A DNA stretch of 64,000 nt from Dirofilaria immitis (Eukaryota > Nematoda > Chromadorea > Rhabditida > Onchocercidae): NCBI GenBank assembly GCA_024305405.1, contig JAKNDB010000109.1, positions 6,386,001 to 6,450,000 of the forward strand, in the 5' to 3' direction. The notes below the pieces were generated by a model, which saw only the letters and a program-made list of their open reading frames with translations, searched no databases and was not told where the DNA came from. This document shows, piece after piece, positions 1-14,100 of this stretch. The position numbers and the translations under genes were made by a program. The first letter of the stretch is position 1; each line of letters begins with the position of its first letter.

Positions 1-3000
1 AAAACAATCTGAAGAAAAACGAACCAATGCATACGAATATTTCGGTAAAAATATCTCCAAAGAAAAATATTTAATTATAGACACCATCTAGAAAAGGATT
101 CCGTGAGCACATCCATATACACATAAAACTTGCTTCTTTCCGGAAAATGACATTTCACTTGTATTCACTATTCAAATATATCATATTATATTTAAGGAAG
201 TAAGACACTTCATGTGAATAACTAATGATCTGGAGATTGACATTCAAATTATCCCAGAAATACATGCATGCTTCGTGTGAAAAAATGATGAATTGAATAG
301 AAAATTCTTATTTGATGTTACTTGCGTGTGAAATTATGTTACAATTATTCAATACGAAATAATTCGAGATGCTATAGAGATAACGCAAAATCTGAAGAAT
401 TTTTGGTTCTACAGGTGTTGGTTTTTCTCAAGAGATACTACCTTTCGTATCATTATCACAAAGTTTAAACAACTAATAAAATACCTTGACATTTTTGACA
501 ACAATAATACTGCCATAAATTAGCGAAATAAAAGTTTCATTTTAAATAAACAGTGCCAAAAAAACATACAAAAATACTAGAGCTTTTACCAGTGGTAAAA
601 CTGCGGGAAGAAAAAATAAGTATAAACAGTTTGACTTCGTGAATTAAAATTTTTAGCGCTGTATTTAGTTCGATTTGTAAAGAATGAAAAACAATACAAA
701 CCAATACTCTAAAACAACGACTTGAAGGAACTAATAAAGTATTGTAAGTTGAAGAGGAAGAATAAAGCAGTTCATTTAGAAAATTCCAGTCTGGAAACAA
801 AGTTTCCCGAGTAAACAGCTAATTAGAATATATTTATACTAATAAAAACAACTTTTAGAGAATAAGGCAAAAAAAGTTCATGTTTTCAGTACAAGAGTTC
901 AGGGCTTCAAATTAGTACTAAATTCTTCAAAGGTCTACACCAAAAATTGCAGCTCAATTGTACTCGCACCATAGTAATTGTTCTCGTACCATAATAAATT
1001 TTTTCTGTCAAAGTAAGCTGCAAATATTATTTGAAATTATCTCAATAAACTTGCGTAAGGTTCGCATCATTGTTATTATTCCTCGCTACAAAATCCCTAT
1101 AGTAGAATTATGATTTCCTTCTTAAAGCCATGATCCAGTTAATTTCTCCTCACGCATATTCAAACAGACATACAACTGCGTTCTAAACATAATCCCAATA
1201 ATATGTACAAAATGATAAATTATGAAAGGTCAAATCAGACTTGTAAAACAATGCAAACAAGTTCAAACCCCAACCTTTTTGTCACTAATAGCTTTAGCCG
1301 CAATAAATCCTTGCTCCAAGCAAAAACCAAACAAATACTTCAGGATAATGACTGCTTCACCAATTGATGAACAATTTCTAATTTCTGTCTCGGCATCACG
1401 ACAAGCTTCTGCATCTATCATCCCCGAATCCTACAAAGAAAAGAAGCTGTAAACAAATGCACAGCAGCATCGTATTAATTATAGAGTAATGACCATTAAA
1501 TAAATGGCTTAAATATGTAGTTCGAATCAAAAAATTACCATTCAAAATGAAAGCAATCCCAAAGAAATTGCATTGGGATTTTGTAAATTACAGAACTTTT
1601 GAAAACATCTACACTTTTTATCTCAGATGTAAAAACAATACTTATGAAACGACGAAATAAATAGTTCCTATTCGGTTAGCATATATATTTTTATATGTTT
1701 TATTCATTTTCATCCTTCAAACAGATGATATTTTTCGAATTTTTCAGACTTAACCACATTAAAAAATTCCTTTCATTATGATTCCTATAGATAAAATGAG
1801 AAGTCGCTCCGTCAAACAGAGGGGATTATGACTGTAGGATAAGCCAAATAAAGCTACAAAGCATAAGTCCAATGAGTGTTGAACTTATCTAACAAATAAA
1901 GAGCTGACGATGCTTGAAATCATCCTAATGAAGAGGTTAATTTAAAATCCATTGCAGTGGTTTAATTTGCTTCCATATTTATTTACCTCAATTTAATTTA
2001 ACTTAACAAATTTTTAAACAAATTCTTCACGACTGTAAATATATGCATATACGGTAGCATTTATTCATGGTCACTTTAACAATCCTTCATCTAATTCTGG
2101 ATTAGGTGTAATACATAACAATCTTCGTTTTAAGAAGCTATTTCATCTTTACATTTCATATTTACGGTTTTTTGTGCGGTACATAAAAGAATTAACTGAT
2201 AAGCAATTGCTGAAACTTGAAACTAATAGCATCTACAACTAATTCTTATCTATCTGATAGTAATTTTCTTTCCAATATTTCTAGCCTTTTTTCTTGCAAA
2301 AGCAACACTGAAGAAAATGAAGAAACCAACTTTCTTGAATTATTTTTGCACTTTTTTGAATGAAAATTTCGTAAAAAAATTCCAAGTTTTTTTCCGTCTT
2401 ATTTAGTACTTACATATATTTCACTGTACGTAAACAAGATCTTTTCAAAAAGTTTTTCAAATCCACAAAAAAAAATGAACATGAACAATGATATACTCTG
2501 CAGTTTAGATCATGAATCTTTTCCTACAAGTTTGTGTTGGCTCTTAGTACTCGATTTTGCGCTCGCGTTTAGTGAATCCGTACTTTCCCATTACTAAAAA
2601 TAATTATTTATTTAAAAACATAAAGAACAGAACATGAACTATTGATCCAAATATTCTTGGAAACTGAAACATGGTTAGAATTCAGCCTATTTTTCAATTT
2701 AGGTTAAACCACTTAAACCCTGAGTCCTATTTTCATTCTCAGTAAATGATAATTCACCAAATAATTAAATTTAATATCAAGCTGAAGCGGAAATTTGTTT
2801 TTTCCCCACAGAAGAAGAAGTTATGTATTAGGAATGGAGAGATACAGTTACGGATCAGAAAAAAAGGAGAAAAGTAGTTTAAACGTTAATAACGCAAAAT
2901 TTAATAGTCTGAAACAGAAATATGCGTAACTACTGTATATAACCAAAAGTGATAAGGTTTAAAAAAATCGATTAAAACTAAAAATGGTGAACTGCTAACT

Positions 3001-6000
3001 AAATTTGGAAAGCAAGCATGTTTGGCATATTGGAATTCTCGCGATCTGAAAAATATTTTCCTCAAACATTCCATTCCATAATATTCGCTTTTAAAAATCT
3101 AAGGAAATTTTTAGGAGCTCATTATTTTATTTATGAGAATATAAAATCTTTGCAGACACTACAGTTCCGAAGGTATCATTTTATTGCCATTCTATTCAAT
3201 ACTTGACTTTTCCAAAATTGTTTTACTTGAATTTTCTTTGGTTGCAATTATTTTATGCACCGCATTCTTGCTTTTGCTACTAATTCAACAATTTCTGCTC
3301 CAGAAACTTCAAATGTCGACATAGTTTCAATGACGACATCTATTTCAGCTTATCTGTATTTCAGAAGTACCTATCAAAGTTTCGGAATAAATATGATCAT
3401 ATTAGCATGTCATGGTTATTGGAGATGCCTGAAGAAATATTCATAAATGATTAAATGAATCGATATAACGTAATTTATATGAGATTCCATTCTCAATCTT
3501 TTCCCTGTATATTAAGTGGTTCAGTGATAACAGTATCAGTTTTCATCACTAAAAATATTTCCATCCTTTCATTCCCTTATTTTTTTTTGTATCATATTCA
3601 AAATCACTTCAAGCGTAAAAAAGAAATACGAGAATCTTGCGAATTGTAACCATTATAAAAGATGAATAAGAAGGAGCAAATAGAGGGATGAAGTAACACT
3701 CTTTAACATTCCTGCCAATTTACTTATGTTGCTGTTGATCGATGACTTAATACTTCAATTTTTGATCGAAATTTTTTTGACGAAAAGCAATATTGCCTCT
3801 CAGATACAAGAAAAAAGTTTCCAACAGCAATGGCATTAATGATGAGTTCAACAAAGCCACTTGGTATAAATATAAGTTGCGTTAAAATAATTTAGCATTA
3901 TGGAACAAACTGAATCAGCTGTTGCAATCCATTATAAAAACCTCATGCTTTTTCTTTTCCTAGGCACCAAATCTTGCGTTGATTTAAATGATCGACTTCT
4001 AAAGATTATTCAGTATCGTTTATCCACTCTCTTATATTTCATCTATTAGTAAATATTTGAGCGAATACTTAAATGAATAGCAGAAAGTACAGCAATGCTG
4101 TTAATACTATTTCTTCAAATAGTGTAAATAACTGAACTCATCAAATAATATGAATTGCTGTCTCATCCTCAATAAGCTGATAATCTTTATATTCTCTAGT
4201 TTTAAGAATTTTTTAGTATTCCACCAGCCGCTCAATTTATTGACAAGCCTGAAAAAATTGATGACAGCTTTTTTATGATATCCCCTTGTTTGTCATCACA
4301 GAAGACTTTTTTCGGTTCATCAAACAAAAATTAAACTATACGCACTTAGGAATGGAAGAAATGAAATGAAAACAAGAATAATAAATGAGCTTTTTTAACT
4401 ACAAAACGATAAACTGTAAATAATAAACAACAATATCATTATTCACAGCGAAATAGATTAACTTCTGTTTAACAAAAAACCGATCAAAGCGATATTACAA
4501 AGCTGTAAGGAGTATTTCTTACCATATGTCATCTAAAACTCAAATTGACTATTCCATCTTTGACAACTTCTTTCATTAAATGCTATATCTTCTTACTGTC
4601 TCTTCCGCCTTTTTTTTTCTTTGCTATTTTATTAACTCAAAAATGTTTGACTAACACAAATTTCTATCCTTGAGGAACCAAATTTTTTCTCCCACCTCGG
4701 ATGATTGGCATTCGCTCCACTCTTGTTGTAACATCTTCTACTATTAGTTTAAGTATCTCCACTATTAATTGAAAAGGGAATTTATAAGATTTTTCTAGGA
4801 CTCACTGATCCAGTAATATAACTCCATTTAGTCTTTTCATCATGAATAAAGGATTAAGGTCACTATAATTCTCAACCAAACTTTTCCATGGTGACTTTGA
4901 TGAGTATGCAAAAACTACGAAATGATATGTTTTGATCCTAACAAAAACAATGAGGTTTTTTTTGAGAGAAAAACTAAAGAAACAATATTATCACATCGCT
5001 TTTAACTTCAATTTCTAATTTTAAAATATATTGCTCCAGATATATTCCAACAATTACGTAATCTCTCGTTTTGCATTTGGGTTCCCTATTGAAAAAAGAT
5101 TTCGTAATAACTGCGCAATTCTTATAACAATTTTTGATTTCATATTTCACATCTCTGTTTTTCACTTTTATTTACTTCAGAAGCAAAGAATTTCTTCACA
5201 AAATTCTCTTGCTTTATTTTCTTAACGCATTTTGATCTTATTTAATCCTTCAGAAATTGTAAAAGGATTTCTATTTTAAAAAAGTCGATAACTATCCGGG
5301 AGTGGGTCATACATTTCAAAATTAATTTAACTTGCAATCTATTATCACAGTATTTATATGCCAGCAACAAACATAAAAAAACTCTATGTCAGCTCATTAT
5401 TCAATCGTAAGTCATGCTTTTTTTTCTTTCTTTTTAACGTAGAGGTAAAGCAAATTAGTCATAACTACTTTTGCTTTACCTAATTCGCGAAGATGAAGAT
5501 ACAGTAACAATACTCCATAACGACAGGAAAAGAATATAAGTATTTTTTGACCTTCCTATTCACTTGCTAAACTATTTATCGAGACATACCTTAATATCAT
5601 AATGTTTTGCCATAAAGAACGTAATTCGGCTATGCTTTACATATCTATGCCATGCTTTTAAATGGAAAAGAACCACCTTAAGTTAGCCAGCGAATCCTAA
5701 CTTATTCAGAACAACGGTTTAGTGAGCTTTTGTCGAATCAGTTATTAATCATTACTAATAATCGAAAAATAAGAGTTATTTGGAAAAGTGACTGGAAATT
5801 GAAACTAAATAAGATAAATGGAATCTAAATTTGGAAATGAAAAAGAGCAACAGAGTTAAATGATGCGGAGCAGCAGAAGGATATGAATGATGTGACACTC
5901 CTCTATAATGGACTGCTTTTCGCATAATGAAAGAATAAAGGGAACTCTAAGAAAGAAAAAAATAGTGAAGGTATAGAACAAATACCGGATATTACATGCT

Positions 6001-9000
6001 CTTAACCTTTTGCATGATGATGAAATAAAGTGACATAAATTCGAATCTACACTTCTATTACAGATATCCTTTGGCGCTTCCAGAAGAATGGAACAAGGAA
6101 GAGATGGGGAGAATGGAGATGAGAAGGGAGGAGAGAGAAGTAATGAAAAGTATTAGTCTGTCTTATTACGTTGTTTCTTTTGGTTGCTGGCTTCCAGAAG
6201 GAGCCCTTTTATCAAGCACATCGACTGATTCTTTAATTCTTCTCTTCCAAATTCTCATCTAAATTGAAATTAAAAAAATTCTTCCTGACTATCTACAGTT
6301 TTCATCGATTTAAAAATAAAATAATTAAAAGTTATAAAAGAACACGTTATTATTTCATAATCTTCTTTAAGAAGATTCTCTTCCATCACATTTTAAATGT
6401 TCGTTCATCATCATCATTTTTCAGAACCTGCTTTAAACCTACTTGAAAGTGTCATGAATTTTACCTATGTGTCCAGAGCCTCCTGTTTCATAATTAATTA
6501 ATTTCATAAATGTTAAGGAAAAACACATTCTTTGCTGTTGTACAAAAAAAAAAAAAACCATGGATCAGAAATTATTCTAATAATCTCTGCTGTTGCACTA
6601 TACAATACTTCCAATGCTTTAATAAAAGCAATGTTTGTATATCGATCACCAATTAATTAATTAAAAGAATGACCAATATATAAAACAAATTTTCTAACAG
6701 TTGCAGCACTAACATAGAATTCTACTGTTTTATCTGCATTTGCGATAATTAAAATATTCATCTTGAGAAAAAATTTTCCAGTTTGTTTGGAAACTTCTGT
6801 TAGGAAATATGCTTCAACAACAAAACGCTGAAGATTTTCTTAGACTGGTTAGCTTTTTCATGACAAATGTATTGAAATACAGCTGAATACTATTTAATTC
6901 GTGCATATATACAATTAAATTTATTATACATTCAATATACAAAAAAATCCTATAAGACCATTACCCATTCATTAACAATTAAGAACTTCGAAGAACTGTA
7001 AATTTTCTGGACGCCTTTGGAAAAGTGTCGCCTTTTCAATTTCTAGTCTTCCAAGAAAGCTACGTTTTTTTTCGCCTTTTACTCTCATTTAAAATATATG
7101 TGCATTAATCTCTTTAATAGCGATTGTTGACAATAACTTTACTATGCTTGCCAATTTTGAAAGTCAAGTAGTTCTGCTATCAAATTTCGAAAAATAATGA
7201 ATTGAGAATTTGTTAAAAGGTTATGTATTTTTTACTCGCTTTCTTCGTCCCTCATTGTTAAATATTTCAATCTTTCCAAATGCCCAGCAGATAACCACTA
7301 CTTCTATAACTTGAAATACTTTATCAGCACAACACTTACAAAATACAGAACTTCTTATTCGTACAAAGGATCTCGAAAGAATATTATGTCCCAAGGTTCT
7401 AAAATGTTATACAACAACCATAAAACTATTCACAATAATAATTCCCCATAAAGTACTGCCAGATTTCGGTTAATTCTTTCACCGTTAAAATGATGAGTCA
7501 GGAAGAAAAACTGGAAGATTGAGAAGTGGAAAATACTTTTGCAAAAGAACTACTTTGTTACCTAGTATTCGATTTTCTAATAAAAAAGAAATAGCCACTG
7601 TAAAAAAAAATGGAAATTATGTAAGAAAATCGATGATTGGAGAGGTACAAAATGTTTTGTGCTATTGCTTAACTCACAATATTATCTTTCTCTCTACATA
7701 TAATATGTGCAATATCTATGGAGAAAACTAAATATATACATATAAACACATCATGATTACTGGTTCTATTCTATTACATATCCTTTCATCGAATCCGTTA
7801 TTACAACGCACCAGAAAAGCCATCAAATAATAATGGCGAAGTGAACAGTTGTCTATGTCTGAAGAATACCGAAAATCCAGTATTCTAGTGAAGGTAGCTT
7901 AATACTTTTTATCATTTAAAAACTTTTTTATTAAAATCAAATCTGTCTTCGGAAGCAATAACATTAAAGGTACAACTTTAGCCAATATTTTGTGTTATAT
8001 GTAAGTTTCTTCCATATGCAAAAATGCTTCAACTTTTTCCAAACGCTAAAATCAGTGAGGCAGAAAAAGAATTTTTTCCACGCCAACAAAATTTATTTCC
8101 ATTTGTCAATCAAAAGTGTTTTTGTCGCCCTTTCTAATCAATAATCAGTATTTTTACAACAGTCGTCAAAAATCTAAAAATCAATGTTTCAAGTTCATAA
8201 TTTTTCTGCAGATCCATAAGAAATTTTTTCCTCACAATATAATCTAATAAACATATACCAGCTTCAATTATTTCACCCCTATTTATTTTAGAAAAGCTAT
8301 CGCGCGGAAGGATTGATAGTTATTGCAGCGGAACCATAAAAATACCACTCCAAAGCATAATTAGCACACAGAAACGAAAAACAGAACCTCACCAGGTGGA
8401 CAGCTTATTTTTTTACGCTTTTAATATTAATTCGCAAAAAAAACTATTTAAGCGGTCAAATACATACCTCATGTGCCCAACTCTTTTTTATCCACCGACC
8501 GAAAATTCCGAATTCAAACTTGAAGCCTAATTTGATCCCAAGATTGAATCTCATTCACTTAAAGCATAACATTTAAGCTTTTCCTCTGCATGACTGGATC
8601 GCTGCTGAGCTTCAGTATATGCATATGGCTGACAGTATTCAGTCAAGACATTCGGTGGAGATTACTATTTGCTCCCGGCGCTGCATTATGTGCTTTGCTT
8701 TTCGCTATATTTGCAGCGCAGACGATGCGAAAGGCTAAGCAGTTCATTCTTTTTATAGATTTCATACAAAACCGATTGAAATATATCCCGTCGTGCTTCG
8801 AAGTTAATCAACCCAATTTCGTTTCGTTTTTTAACATCCCATATATAGCAAAAATCAATAAATTTTCCTGCAAAAGATCCTACAACAGAACGGAATTGAA
8901 ACGATTAATTCCGATGCAAGGAAACATTCTCCAAATGGCTAAGAATATGCTGTCGAACCACAGACTTCCTAGACAAATAGGGCAGCTTGAACAATTAGTT

Positions 9001-11167
9001 CTCATAAATTTCTTTTTGCATATAAATGCTATTTCACCGGAAAACTGTAACATTAAGTTATCCAACAAGCTTTGTGACTAAGTACTCACAGCTCAGTTGA
9101 AAATCTCATGTTTTTGGAGTAAAACTAACTCGGTTATCACGAACTCAAGAAATCTCATTGTCAAACAGAAATTCTGCGTTTCCACTGCGTAAAAAAAAAT
9201 AGAAATGAGAGAAGCAGAATGTATACTTAACTTTCGGATTTTATATTTACGCACTTCAGATCACCATCAAAAACAACCATACCGTAATTAGTAGCTCGCC
9301 GCTCACTTGTAAGAATATCCAGGAAATCGATGTGTGAAAGCAATCAAAAGGAAAGTGGTACTACCACCAGTCACAACAATCCTTGAATTCACTACTAAAA
9401 GAGAGGGTAATCGCTAATACAATAGTCCAACAAACTCTATCACTTGTACTTAATGTTTAGGAAATGAAACAAACAGATTCAAGATAATCTGGAGTGAGGG
9501 CAGAATATCCATAAATAAGCATTGAAGGAGCAGTTATTTCAACTCAAATGAGCAAACAAAAATATTTGTTTCACTTTTCAACATTTTTCTTTAAAAAAGT
9601 TCTAAAACTTGTATTAGCAACGATTTCAAAAGTATTTTTCCGTGATAACGAAATAAACTACTCTAAATATACTTTCATAGCAAACTATTTTCAGTCATCT
9701 ATAGGGATGTACCATTTAGAAAAAGTCATAATAGGAATTAGTAAATTCTTATTTTTCTCTCTTAATCATTCGATTTTTGATAATATCTAACAAAAATGAA
9801 AAAGTTTTGATGACAAATTTAATTTGATTAAAAACCAAATAGTTCACTTATTCTCCTGCCCATACACTATTTTATTTCTTTACTAATTTGCGATATGCCT
9901 TTACTATGTTTCGTCCGTTAATCTTATTTCATCACTGATTAATTAAGAATTTCATATCCATTTAATACGACGAGGCAATAATACTTCTTTCGTTATAGCT
10001 AAATAATTCAGAAAAGGATAAAGAATGAATGCTTGTACTCGTAATCTGCTTACCAACTCCAATTGTTTCATCAATCATCTTTATTAATGTATTATTGATG
10101 ATTAATGGAAAATGTTTCTCATACTATCAAAATAATAATGCTACTAAGATATCTTCTATCAGTTTTATTTTTTACCTAACTCAGACTTTTAAATTTTCGC
10201 ACACTTAACTCTTTTATTGATTTTTAATTTCTGATGCTAGATTCGTATATTGATATACAGATTTAATGCTCGCTGTCAGTCAATGAGACTTTTGTTGCAA
10301 ACTTTTTTTCATGCAGAAGTAAGATTTTTGACACTATCTTAACACTATAATCCTAACCAGGATTAAATTTTCTTGAATAGAACCAAACTATATATGAGGC
10401 ACCTAAAAATTTCGCTAGTTAGATGTCAGATATGCTAAGTGATGAGGAAAAATCTTCAAGAACAAATAAATAATCTTGCTTGCAAAGAAAATATATGGGC
10501 TCCCTAACAAGAAACAAAAGATCATCAGTTTTTCATGACGGTAGAAATGAGTTGGCCCTTCAAACACGATGGGAATTTCCAATAAAAAGGTATAAATATA
10601 AAATTTACTTTTGAAATTTTGAAATTCATGATAGAAAAAAGGGCTGAATAATGCATTGTGAGTTCCAAAGCCAATGCGAGCTGCGAATGAGTCCAAAAAG
10701 AAGAGAACTAATGATAAAATCTTTAAGATATCACTAGATTTATTTACAGTTGAAATCCAGCCAATAAAATAACTAAGAATTCAAAGTATGTCATAAAACT
10801 ACGGAACAAAAAGTCTTGAAATTATATCCCATCAGAAATCATAACTGGAAAAATAAACTATAAGGCGATAAAACCCATAATATTTATTAAGTATTCTTAT
10901 AATGAAACATTCCACTCAATGCTGTTATAAGCTGTTCAAGTTGAAAAAAACGAATGAGGAAGCTTGTAAAACATCTACTTGACTTTTGAATATAAAAAAC
11001 AATTCTTGCTACCAGTAAAGATTATAATAATCTTGATATTTCTACAATCACTGGGTTTCATTAGTCTGATGAAACAGAGAAACTAAAAACATACAACAAA
11101 CATTTACTACCTATTTAAAATTAAGATAAAGTACCCTGGTGAGACAAAGAATTGCAAAACAACTAAC
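1..11167. other. Gene-poor AT-rich region
   Basis: No conserved exon could be recognised on either strand, apart from the unassigned open frame at 8563-9081. The stretch is rich in A and T runs and short random open frames of 60-90 codons. It lies immediately 3' of the last recognised kinesin exon on the minus strand, so it should hold the 3' part of that gene if the gene is complete, including WD40 repeats if present. I looked for tryptophan-aspartate-type WD40 motifs in the minus frames and found none. A TGAGTCA motif occurs near 7494. No tRNA, rRNA or transposon coding sequence was seen. Confidence 0.5.
8563..9081 (+). CDS. Unassigned 163-codon open frame, hypothetical
   Basis: This is the longest single open frame in the window. 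The ATG is at 8590; the preceding in-frame stop is at 8560-8562, so the open stretch starts at 8563. At this base composition an uninterrupted frame of this length is rarely expected by chance. The first 50 residues are hydrophobic with a likely membrane segment around the motif LLFAPGAALCALLFAIFAAQ, followed by a basic charged tail. The first half is visibly richer in G and C than its surroundings. I do not recognise a family, and no convincing donor or acceptor marks it as an exon. It may be a single-exon gene, an exon of an unseen gene, a relic of inserted DNA, or chance. Confidence 0.25.
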   Translation, partial: SITFKLFLCMTGSLLSFSICIWLTVFSQDIRWRLLFAPGAALCALLFAIFAAQTMRKAKQFILFIDFIQNRLKYIPSCFEVNQPNFVSFFNIPYIAKINKFSCKRSYNRTELKRLIPMQGNILQMAKNMLSNHRLPRQIGQLEQLVLINFFLHINAISPENCNIKLSNKLCD

Positions 11168-14100
11168 TTTGATATTTTCATTAGTGATACCAGCAATTGT
11201 ATTTCGCAATTCAGTGAACTGTTCCTGAACGTAGCGCATCTTCGCGTAACAACCATCAATGTGTTCACCAATAAGATCTCTTTCAGCTAGATCTTTTGCT
11301 TTGATAAATTGCTGTTCCTGAATCAGATGTCTCATACAAATCTTATTCTAAATCATTCACTGCTTCCAGATAATCACATTTTGTTATTATCCTGTTTATA
11401 CAAACTTTAGGCCGCATTCCCGTTATCTGAATTATTTGATTTATATGAACTCCATTAAGTAAAAGCAAACAAACGAGCAATGTCAAAAGAAATTATTAGT
11501 CCTCTGTCTGTTGCTTTCGATGTTATCTAACAAGGAATAGCATGAATGAAATTTGAGAAATTTCCACGACTGTATAACATACAAGTCGTTGAATCTCTTC
11601 AGCTAGAATGCGTTTTTCAGCTACAATTTTCTCCAACTCATCTTCCATCTTGGTGATCGCTTGACGCTGATTGATTCTGCGGCATATCTATAATTCAAAG
11701 AGACCCACAATATGTTTTTATGAGCTGCAAATGCAATAATTTAGGAAATATAAAATCACATTTTTCTCAATAGCCATCCACTTTGCCTTCGCCTTGTTCA
11801 CCTCTAACTTTGTTAAAGGAATTGTACCACGTCCATGACGCAGTGGTGCCGATCGTATACTTCGCAGTGTTCCATTTCGTTCAGTTTTACGATCATACGT
11901 ACTACTCTAAAGTAATAATTATATTTTTGATCATTAAAATGATTCATAAAATACACACCCAGCATGAAATTACTCATCTATTTACCTGACGGGCCTGCTG
12001 ACGTAAACGATTAACTTCATCGGCTGATCTTTTTAAAAGTCTTCTCGTTGGCGATCTTTGTTTTGAAGTTTCTGGATTAAGTTATCTTTCTTCCTGAAAT
12101 TTTCACCTCCAACGATGAGTACATCATACTGAAAAGTTTTGCAGAATTTAACTACTTATTTCTAATGAAATAGTCAATGGATTAGCAGACAGAAATTATC
12201 AGACAAATTACATAATTAGTACTTGAGCAAATGTAACGGAGAATTGAAGCCTGATAAGATTATATCGGTAAAATAACCTCGATTCTTTTTCTAAACCAGA
12301 TAGCTTCTTCATATTTGCTAATTCAATTGTTTTAGCACGTCTCGCTTCTTCTTTGATTCGCTGCATCAGATGAACCTGCATTAAACATAGGCCTCATTGT
12401 TAAGGCTAGAACGCTCAAAGGCTAGAATGCTTTAATTCGACTAAATTTTTCAGAAACCGAACTTTAGGAATTTTAAAATAACTAAATATTACGATTCAAA
12501 AAAAAAAATCCTGACTGAATTTACCTTCGTTTTCTTCAATTCATTTAATTCATTCCTCAGTCGTAAAAGTTGTTGCTGCTCTGCAACTTGTTTTGCTTGC
12601 ATCCGACGATGTTCTCGTTCAACGGATTGTAATTTCCTAAATTCATCGCGCATTGCGATTAGCTTCTTTTCGTAATCTTCACGAATCCTACGAACTTGTT
12701 CTGCGTCAACAACTTTTTGTGAATGCTTTGATGCTAAAAATTATATGGTTAAGGAAAACAATTAAATACGTTAATTGTTTTTATAATTGAAAACGTCTTT
12801 ACGTAGGTAAAAGGCTTGGTTTACATAATTTGAAGAAATGGTTCTAATAAAATCATAAAGATTTCATGGAGTGCAACAGCATGTAATGAATATTGAAAAT
12901 TCTGTTTTCAATATTCACTGAGAACTGGAACAAAACCTTACTAGGATGTGAATATAACCATTTAATACGAATGTTTACTGCAACTCCTGGAATGATTATA
13001 TATTCACACTCACCCATTTCAGCTAATACTCGATCGCGCTCTACTTCCATTTCATTTATCCGCAATGAAAGTTCCGCCAACTTCTTCTCATACATGATTC
13101 GGACCGTAAATTTTTAAGTTTTTAAGAAACAACGTATAACATATAAAAAGTTATGAAGCAAAAAGCGCAAATTGAATTCTAGATGAAAAATAAGAAGCAA
13201 CTAAACCTCGGCAAGGCGACGTTCACTTTGCTCAAGCTCACTGACTAGGCGTTCTTTAATAGATATTTCCGCTTGTAAGTCGACGAGATCGTCCCTGAGT
13301 TTAAAACATTCTGCAAAAAAATTTCGTATCAATCTCTAGAAAATTAGGGTGAAAATATTAAATCCCAAGACAAATCCATAGGCTTCAATGACTCATGAAA
13401 TATCACCTTGAAAACTGTAGTTTCATAACTAACCGATTTTAAATTAGTAAAAACTTATCATGATAACTTGTAGTCACAATAATTTACAAAATTTTATTAT
13501 AATAAAATATCACCAGTTTCCGCTTCATTTTCAATTTCAATGTCCTCATCATCTTCATCCTTCAACTCTTCAATATCGTCTACATCAAAATCATCTATTA
13601 CCACACTGGATTTCATTACATTGTCCATATTTATCTTCTTTTCATCATGATTTGTTTTGTCCTCTTCAAGTGAACCTTAAAAATGGTAAATGAAAGAATA
13701 CCAAACATTTGATAACAACTGATTTTATAAGAAAACGCTAAATTCCCATTAAAAGAGACAAAACTCAATAGTTAAAAACCCAACATTTCGATTATGCAAA
13801 AATTTGTAAGGAACAGAAAATATCCACAACAAACTTACTCTCTATTATGCTTTGTTTCATACGCTTAATATCCGCCTTTGCTTCTTGGATCAATGAGAAA
13901 GTTGGTGTAGGTGTTGTGACTTTTTCTCCATTATTACCCGATGAATCGTTGATTATAGCAGCACAGTTGGCTAAATAGTCCACAGGCATTTTTGATGTAT
14001 TATTCGCTGCCATCGTTTTCCAACGATTCATTTGCTGATGCAGTTGCTCATTTGTTGCATGTGATTCCATTAATGCGCATCTAAATATTTATCCCAATTT

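Noticed and set aside
8563..9081. Assigning the orphan frame to a transporter family or to Wolbachia
   Set aside because: The hydrophobic stretch is suggestive, but no diagnostic motif could be named; left unassigned.
10415..10696. Minus-strand 93-codon hydrophobic frame as the next kinesin exon
   Set aside because: It has no coiled-coil or WD40 character and no suitable acceptor, so it was not joined to the kinesin.
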